Shown here piece by piece: positions 21,695 through 25,528 of a stretch of 25,528 nt of DNA. Numbering within the stretch: position 1 is the stretch's first letter; every line of letters starts with the position of its first letter. Under the pieces are notes generated by a model. The model worked only from the letters and a program-made list of their open reading frames with translations. It was not told where the DNA came from and did not search any database. Where the stretch lies: assembly GCA_022614795.1 (NCBI GenBank), contig JAKEHX010000064.1:1-25528 (forward strand). Direction: 5' to 3'. The stretch comes from Planctomycetaceae bacterium (lineage in GTDB: Bacteria > Planctomycetota > Planctomycetia > Pirellulales > Pirellulaceae). Made by a program: the position numbers and the translations under genes.

Positions 21695-21791
21695 CCGGCC
21701 TGTCCGCAGGCCGCTCGCCGCTTAGCCGGCCTGTCCACAGGCTGCTCGCCGCGCTGCGTGGACGCGACGCCGCGTGGTCGCGGCGGCTAAG
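21689..21791. repeat. TTAGCC-headed hairpin array (family C)
   Basis: Two direct units of 30 bp start CGCTTAGCCGGCCTGTCC; their hairpins are GGCCTG-TCCG-CAGGCC and GCCTG-TCCA-CAGGC. A third, inverted unit (21754-21791) reads on the minus strand CTTAGCCGCCGCGACCACGC with stem CCGCG/CGCGG. Stems differ while head and loop are kept. The first unit supplies the stop codon of the preceding gene. Confidence 0.75.
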
Positions 21792-21839
21792 CTGGGAAGT
21801 GCTCTGGACACGCTTCCCGCTGCCGGCCCACAATTCGCC

Positions 21840-22550
21840 ATGCCCAGCACGGATTTCGACGTCGAGTCGCTTGCCAATTATCTGCACATCACCCCCGCAC
21901 AGGTGATGAAGATGGCCGAGCGCTCGACCGTCCCGGCCCGCAAGATCGCCGGCCAGTGGAAATTCTCGCGGGCCGAGATTCATCATTGGCTCGAAGCGCG
22001 GATCGGCGCGGGCGACGGCACCGACCTGGTCCACGTGCAGGGGCTGCTCGATCGGGCGGCTGCCGGCCGCGATCCGGCCACGGTCCGGATCAGCGAACTA
22101 TTGCTCCCCGAAGCGATTGCCGTTCCGCTTCCGGCCCGCACCCGCAGCTCCGTGATCAAGTCGATGGTTGAGCTGGCCGCGAAAACAGGCCAACTCTGGG
22201 ACCCCGCCGAGATGGCCGAGGCGGTCGAGGCCCGCGAACGGCTGCACCCCACGACGCTCGACAGCGGCGTGGCCCTGTTGCACCCGCGGCGTCCCCTGGG
22301 CAATATCCTCGCCCAGCCGCTGCTGGCCCTGGGTCGCACCAGCCAGGGCATTCCCTTCAGCAGCGACAACGGCCAGCTCACCGATATTTTCTTCCTCATC
22401 TGCTCGGTAGACGACTCGCAGCACCTGCGGACGCTGGCCCGCCTGAGCCGGTTGCTGTCGGCGGACGGATTCATCGCCGGCTTGCGGGCCGCGGCCGATG
22501 CAGCGAGTGTGCTGCGGCTTGTTGAGGAATTTGAAGGGCGGCAGGTTTAG
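21840..22550 (+). CDS. HTH (excisionase-like) + PTS EIIA-type domain regulator
   Basis: 236 residues from ATG 21840 (MPSTDFDVESLANYLHITPA). Residues ~5-53 are an excisionase/MerR-like helix-turn-helix (VMKMAERSTVPARKIAGQWK, FSRAEIHHWLEARI). After a linker, ~80-232 form a PTS EIIA(Fru/Ntr)-type domain: ELLLPEAIAVPL, RERLHPTTLDSGVALLHPRR with the phospho-acceptor His at 148, and DSQHLRTLARLSRLL. Usual EIIA proteins have GVAIPH; here GVALLH. No other PTS genes are near. Such fusions probably sense PTS or nitrogen-PTS phosphorylation state. No ribosome binding site precedes the ATG. Confidence 0.82.
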   Translation: MPSTDFDVESLANYLHITPAQVMKMAERSTVPARKIAGQWKFSRAEIHHWLEARIGAGDGTDLVHVQGLLDRAAAGRDPATVRISELLLPEAIAVPLPARTRSSVIKSMVELAAKTGQLWDPAEMAEAVEARERLHPTTLDSGVALLHPRRPLGNILAQPLLALGRTSQGIPFSSDNGQLTDIFFLICSVDDSQHLRTLARLSRLLSADGFIAGLRAAADAASVLRLVEEFEGRQV

Positions 22551-22560
22551 TAGATGCATA

Positions 22561-22712
22561 GTTGCCTTTCGCTCCGAGGATGTGATTCTTTCGTAGCTGA
22601 AGTCGCCAGACTTCAGGTTTTTCCGCGGATTCGGAACTCTGGCGAGTTCCGCTACGGAATTCATTCACAAGCTCTCCGCGAAAGGACGTCCTTTCGCAGA
22701 GCAAAAGGCGAC
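22561..22712. repeat. 50-bp palindrome (family G) split by MITE copy 2
   Basis: The left piece GTTGCCTTTCGCTCCG (22561-22576) and the right piece from 22679 (CGAAAGGACGTCCTTTCGCA, continuing to 22712) belong together: joined, they form two 25-bp arms pairing at 22 positions. The uninterrupted core GCGAAAGGAC/GTCCTTTCGC (22678-22697) is a perfect palindrome. It ends 4 bp before the ATG at 22717. Confidence 0.8.
22577..22673 (+). mobile_element. 97-bp MITE-like element, copy 2 (family A), with CTCCG target duplication
   Basis: Begins AGGATGTGATTC and ends ATTCACAAGCT, exactly 97 bp as in copy 1. CTCCG flanks it on both sides (22572-22576 and 22674-22678). The internal hairpin pair is identical to that of copy 1. 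It interrupts the family G palindrome. Confidence 0.88.
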
Positions 22713-22716
22713 ACTC

Positions 22717-23574
22717 ATGTCCCACCCTCCCAAACTCTGGCTCACCGGCGAAATTGGCCACGCTGACTTCGCGCTAGCGACTAAGTGGCTGCACGAGAAG
22801 GCTCGCTGCGAGATCATTCCTGCCGGCTCGCCAGCAGCGGCTGGGTCCGACTTCCCAGTAGCGATCGTTTTTTTTCAGGCCCGCCCGGGAAGCGTTTTAC
22901 AGTCCGACGTCGAGCGCCTCCATCGCCTGGCGCCGCTGGCCAGGCTCGTCATCCTCGCCGGCCCCTGGTGCGAAGGAGAGCTGCGCTGGAATCGGCTCCC
23001 GCATGGAACGACGCAAATTCTGTGGCATCAGTGGCGCTGGCGCCTGCCGCGGGAATTGGGCCTGTTTCCGCAGGGCTCACCCATCGCGGCCATTCTTCCC
23101 CGCACAATGAGCCGGGTTGATTGTCTCCTGGCCACGATTCCCAGTGGTGCGAGCAGCTCGGCGCCGCGCGGGGCCGCCGTAATCGCCACCGATCGCCGCG
23201 AATCGTTCGAGTCGCTGGCAGACCTATGCCGGTTGGCCGGGTTGCGGGCAGTCTGGCAACAGGGCCAGTCGCCGACGAGCGACGATCGTCCTGCGGTCGT
23301 GATCGCTCAGGGCTGGCAGGCACTCGCCGATTTGTCGCGCGATGATCAGTCGACACTGCTGGGCAAGCCAGCAGTGGCACCCGGCGATAACGCGCCGCGG
23401 CCGCCGGTGATCTTGCTGCTCGATTGGCCCCGGCCCGATGATCTGGCCCGGGCGGGGCAGCTTGGCATTCGACATGTGCTTTCGCTGCCGCTCTTAGTCA
23501 CCGACTGGCTGACCGCGGTGGAGGAGCTGCTTCCGCAGCAGGCCGCGTCTGGCGCGGCAAATTCCGCTGCGTAG
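22717..23574 (+). CDS. Unknown protein, possibly with a degenerate receiver-like domain
   Basis: 285 residues from ATG 22717. AAAGGCG upstream may serve as ribosome binding site. The first half (~1-130) has alternating strands and helices (PVAIVFFQARPGS, LARLVILAGPWCEGE). The second half (~148-275) reads like a response-regulator receiver fold: GAAVIATDRRESFESLADLC, RPAVVIAQGW, PPVILLLDWPRPDD, LGIRHVLSLPLLVTDWLTAV. The phospho-acceptor Asp position is not recognisable, so it would be a pseudo-receiver. Between strands lies a 28-bp repeat insertion (23354-23381) read as STLLGKPAVAPG. Function unknown. Confidence 0.65.
   Translation: MSHPPKLWLTGEIGHADFALATKWLHEKARCEIIPAGSPAAAGSDFPVAIVFFQARPGSVLQSDVERLHRLAPLARLVILAGPWCEGELRWNRLPHGTTQILWHQWRWRLPRELGLFPQGSPIAAILPRTMSRVDCLLATIPSGASSSAPRGAAVIATDRRESFESLADLCRLAGLRAVWQQGQSPTSDDRPAVVIAQGWQALADLSRDDQSTLLGKPAVAPGDNAPRPPVILLLDWPRPDDLARAGQLGIRHVLSLPLLVTDWLTAVEELLPQQAASGAANSAA
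23354..23381 (-). repeat. GGTGCCAC-headed hairpin (family B) inside a gene
   Basis: On the minus strand GGTGC is followed by CACTGCTGG-CTTGC-CCAGCAGTG, a perfect 9-bp stem. It is identical to the first arm of the pair at 24380-24442, but in opposite orientation, and is translated in frame in the surrounding gene. Confidence 0.8.
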
Positions 23575-23577
23575 AAT
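23572..23577 (+). promoter_or_regulatory. TAGAAT -10-like box before the PfkB gene
   Basis: TAGAAT ends 6 nt before the ATG at 23584 and overlaps the stop codon of the preceding gene, consistent with a leaderless transcript. Confidence 0.35.
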
Positions 23578-23583
23578 GGGGCC

Positions 23584-24592
23584 ATGTCGCTCGAAATTCT
23601 CGGCCTGGGCTGCGTGGCGCTCGACGAGTCGCTGCTGGTGGATGAGTATCCGGCCGAGGATGCCAAAACCGCGATTATCGAGCGGTCGATTCGGTTGGGG
23701 GGGCATCACCGCCAATGCCCTCGCAGCGGCTGCCAGCCTTGGGGTCCGCTGTGGATTTGCGGGGACGCTTGGCCACGGCGACGCCTCGAGCCGCGTGCTC
23801 GATGAGCTGGCTGCGGCCGGAGTCGATACCGCGCTTATCCGCCGCGAGGCGGACGCCCAGCCCATCCGCTCGACGATCATCACGAGCCGGCGGACCGGAT
23901 CGCGGACGATTCTGTACGACCTGGCTGGGGCGATCGGCGCCACGACCGAATGGCCCCCCGAGGATACGATTCGCAGCGCGGCGGCGCTGCTGATCGATCA
24001 TTTCGGCATGGAGGGGATGCTGCGGGCGGCCAAGATCGCTGCTGGCGCGGGTATTCCCATTGTTGGCGACTTCGAATGCGACCAGCGGCCGGAATTTGGG
24101 GAACTGCTCGCGCTCGTGGACCATTTGATCGTTTCGCGCGACTTCGCGCGTCGGATCACACGAGCCGACGATCCGGCTCGCGCCGTCAGCCAGCTTTGGA
24201 CCGACCGGCGGCAGCTCGTAGCCGTCACGTGCGGCAGCGAGGGCTGTTTGTTCAGGGCAGCCGATATGGGTGCGATGCCGCAACATGTGCCGGCAATCGC
24301 GCTGGCGGTCCACGACACCACCGGCTGCGGCGACGTGTTTCGCGGCGCCTATGCGGCGGCGCTTCTCCGCGACAGGGCCGGTGCCACTGCTGGCTTGCCC
24401 AGCAGTGCTGCCCGCACGGGTGGACAAGCCACCCGTGGCACCCCAAGCCGTAGCCGCGACGGAGCACTTGCCCGAATCCGCTTTGCCACTGCCGCCGCCG
24501 CTCTGCGAGCCGCGGCGACGACGCCAGCCGAGAGCTTTCCCGACCGAGCAGCGGTCAATCGCTTGTTTGCACAGACCTGGCCAATGCCGTAA
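23584..24592 (+). pseudogene. PfkB-family sugar kinase, +1 frameshift in a run of seven G
   Basis: Starts MSLEILGLGCVALDESLLVD at 23584 and reads to RSIRLGG; at the seven-G run (23697-23703) the frame must shift. With six G it reads RLGGITANALAAAASLGVRC, the PfkB GG...N signature, and gives 335 residues. The second signature HDTTGCGDVFRGAYAAAL keeps the catalytic Asp (GCGD instead of GAGD). Family members phosphorylate sugars or nucleosides using ATP; the substrate is not evident. After AYAAALLRD about 30 extra residues appear, 21 of them encoded by a palindromic repeat. A true inactivation, polymerase slippage or a sequence error would all fit. Confidence 0.8.
24380..24442. repeat. Inverted pair of family B hairpins, 63 bp, in frame inside the PfkB gene
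   Basis: GGTGC-CACTGCTGG-CTTGC-CCAGCAGTG (24380-24407) is followed by CTGCCCG and CACGGGTGG-ACAAG-CCACCCGTG-GCACC (24415-24442). Both stems are perfect 9-mers. Length and phase are exactly 21 codons, read GATAGLPSSAARTGGQATRG plus T. Confidence 0.85.
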
Positions 24593-24602
24593 GCTACTCG
24601 CC

Positions 24603-24622
24603 GACGGCTCCGCAGGAGCGTC
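24603..24622. repeat. Possible further palindromic repeat (family F)
   Basis: GACGGCTCC-GCA-GGAGCGTC forms a hairpin with one extra G, between the PfkB and creatininase genes. Only one copy occurs in the window; membership of a repeat family is inferred from resemblance to planctomycete intergenic repeats. Confidence 0.35.
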
Positions 24623-24666
24623 GCCCTTCCAATGACCAACGTGCCTGCGACGAATCGAGGCCCAGC

Positions 24667-25425
24667 GTGCAACTCACCGATCTCAAATGGACCGACGTCG
24701 CCGCCCTGAGCCGCGACACGCCGGTCGTCATCCCCATCGCCGCCCTCGAGCAGCACGGCCGGCACATGCCGCTGTTTACCGACAGCCTGCTCTTGGGAGA
24801 AGTGATCCGCCGCACGGCAGAGCAGCTCCAGAACCGCGTGCTCTTCACGCCGCTAATGTGGCTGGGCAATTCCGAGCACCATCTCGACTTTCCCGGCACG
24901 ATGACCGCCTCGCCCCGGGTCTATCTCGACCTCTTGCGCGACATGGTCGAGAACTTCATATTTCACGGCTTTCGGCGGATTGTGCTGGTAAATGGCCACG
25001 GCGGCAACATCGTCCCGGCACAGCAAGCCCTGTTCGAGCTGCGGCAAAAACACCGCAGCCGCGGCGAGCTGCTTCTGCTCTCCACGACCTATTGGACGCT
25101 TGGAGGCAAGCCCGACCAGCAAGACAAATCGTTCGTCCAAAAGCGGATGGGTCACGCCTGCGAGTGGGAAACCTCGATGATGCTCCGCATCGCGCCGCAT
25201 CTGGTGGGCGACCTCACGAAGGTCCAGGCCGTCCCCTTCGGCAACCCGTTTGAGCCCGCCAGCCGGGCCTGGATCACGAAGGACCGCACAGAGGCCGGCC
25301 ACATTGGCGACCCGCGCAGCGCGACGGCCGAAAAGGGGGAGTTGATCCTCCGGACCTTCACCGCCGACGTGGTCGCGCTCCTCCAGCGCGTGCTCAAGTG
25401 GGACGGCAAATCGTGGGACGGCTAG
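24667..25425 (+). CDS. Creatininase-family amidohydrolase
   Basis: 252 residues from GTG 24667 (first residues MQLTDLKWTDVAALS). Zinc-ligand motifs of the creatininase fold are present: EQHGRHMP (E28, H30), TDS (D39), VNGHGGN (H111) and HACEWETS (E168). Family members hydrolyse cyclic or linear amides: creatininase, 3-dehydro-scyllo-inosose hydrolase, and MftE or FAPy-deaminase-like enzymes. The substrate cannot be read. Cytoplasmic, no signal peptide. It follows the PfkB kinase by 74 bp on the same strand. A sugar-derivative pathway shared with the kinase is possible but unproven. Confidence 0.87.
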   Translation: MQLTDLKWTDVAALSRDTPVVIPIAALEQHGRHMPLFTDSLLLGEVIRRTAEQLQNRVLFTPLMWLGNSEHHLDFPGTMTASPRVYLDLLRDMVENFIFHGFRRIVLVNGHGGNIVPAQQALFELRQKHRSRGELLLLSTTYWTLGGKPDQQDKSFVQKRMGHACEWETSMMLRIAPHLVGDLTKVQAVPFGNPFEPASRAWITKDRTEAGHIGDPRSATAEKGELILRTFTADVVALLQRVLKWDGKSWDG

Positions 25426-25433
25426 GTCCTGAG

Positions 25434-25528
25434 AGGTTGTGAATGAATCCCGTAGCGGAACTCGCCAGAGTTCCGAATCCGCAGAAAAACCTGAAGTCTG
25501 GCGACTTCAGCTACGAAAGATTCACAAC
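25434..25528 (-). mobile_element. 97-bp MITE-like element, copy 3 (family A), inverted, cut by window end
   Basis: Reads AGGTTGTGAATGAATCCCG from 25434, preceded by CTGAG (25429-25433), and ends at the window edge in GATTCACAAC. The two internal hairpins match copy 1. A full 97-bp element would end at 25530, two bases beyond the window. Its left flank starts 4 bp after the creatininase stop. Confidence 0.85.

Noticed and set aside
23675..24427. Minus-strand open frame of 250 codons
   Set aside because: Shadow of the PfkB gene, whose signatures are clear on the plus strand.

Overview
The window looks like a chromosomal segment of a planctomycete (Planctomycetota, most like Pirellulales). Family content points there: a DUF1552 C-terminus, a YTV-repeat protein, a VIT/VWA protein, a ThuA-like protein, a CE15-like esterase, small membrane proteins beginning MEPNPYQAP or with an RLRTLLI segment, and an N-terminal integrase fragment of planctomycete type. 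DNA is GC-rich, genes are mostly monocistronic with mixed strands, and several start codons lie only 6-8 nt after a -10-like hexamer.

Layout. 1-5157: DUF1552 end, a 97-bp mobile element, then on the minus strand ThuA, a zinc-ribbon membrane protein and an esterase broken by a 22-bp tandem duplication. 5158-9624: two exported plus-strand proteins (VIT/VWA, YTV). 9771-10860: a tRNA-Pro followed by gene debris (integrase N-terminus, excisionase-like and other minus-strand fragments), which reads as the scar of an old integration. 10898-13060: small membrane/exported proteins containing a duplicated gene pair, one copy frameshifted. 13068-14052: a HEPN-type gene (dead) overlapping an intact partner. 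14128-19697: RNase D, small zinc proteins, 7Fe ferredoxin, ECF-like sigma factor, DksA/TraR-like protein, exported protein. 19753-25425: inositol-monophosphatase family enzyme, a possible small RNA ending in a strong terminator, unknown protein, HTH+EIIA regulator, unknown receiver-like protein, a frameshifted PfkB kinase and a creatininase-family hydrolase.

The most interesting layer is repeats, not genes. At least five or six palindromic repeat families share a short head followed by a hairpin. The best-resolved is a 97-bp non-autonomous element with near-matching ends (AGGTTGTGAAT), two internal hairpins with compensating base changes, and 5-bp target duplications (CTGAG, CTCCG). One copy sits inside another palindrome: removing it with one CTCCG restores a 50-bp palindrome. 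A different family lies in frame inside two genes (21 whole codons in the PfkB gene). The number of single-base frameshifts (PfkB, an RLRTLLI gene, HEPN, integrase) means sequence errors must be excluded for some of them.

No complete new defence or biosynthetic system is visible. Family names come from reading translations without database searches.
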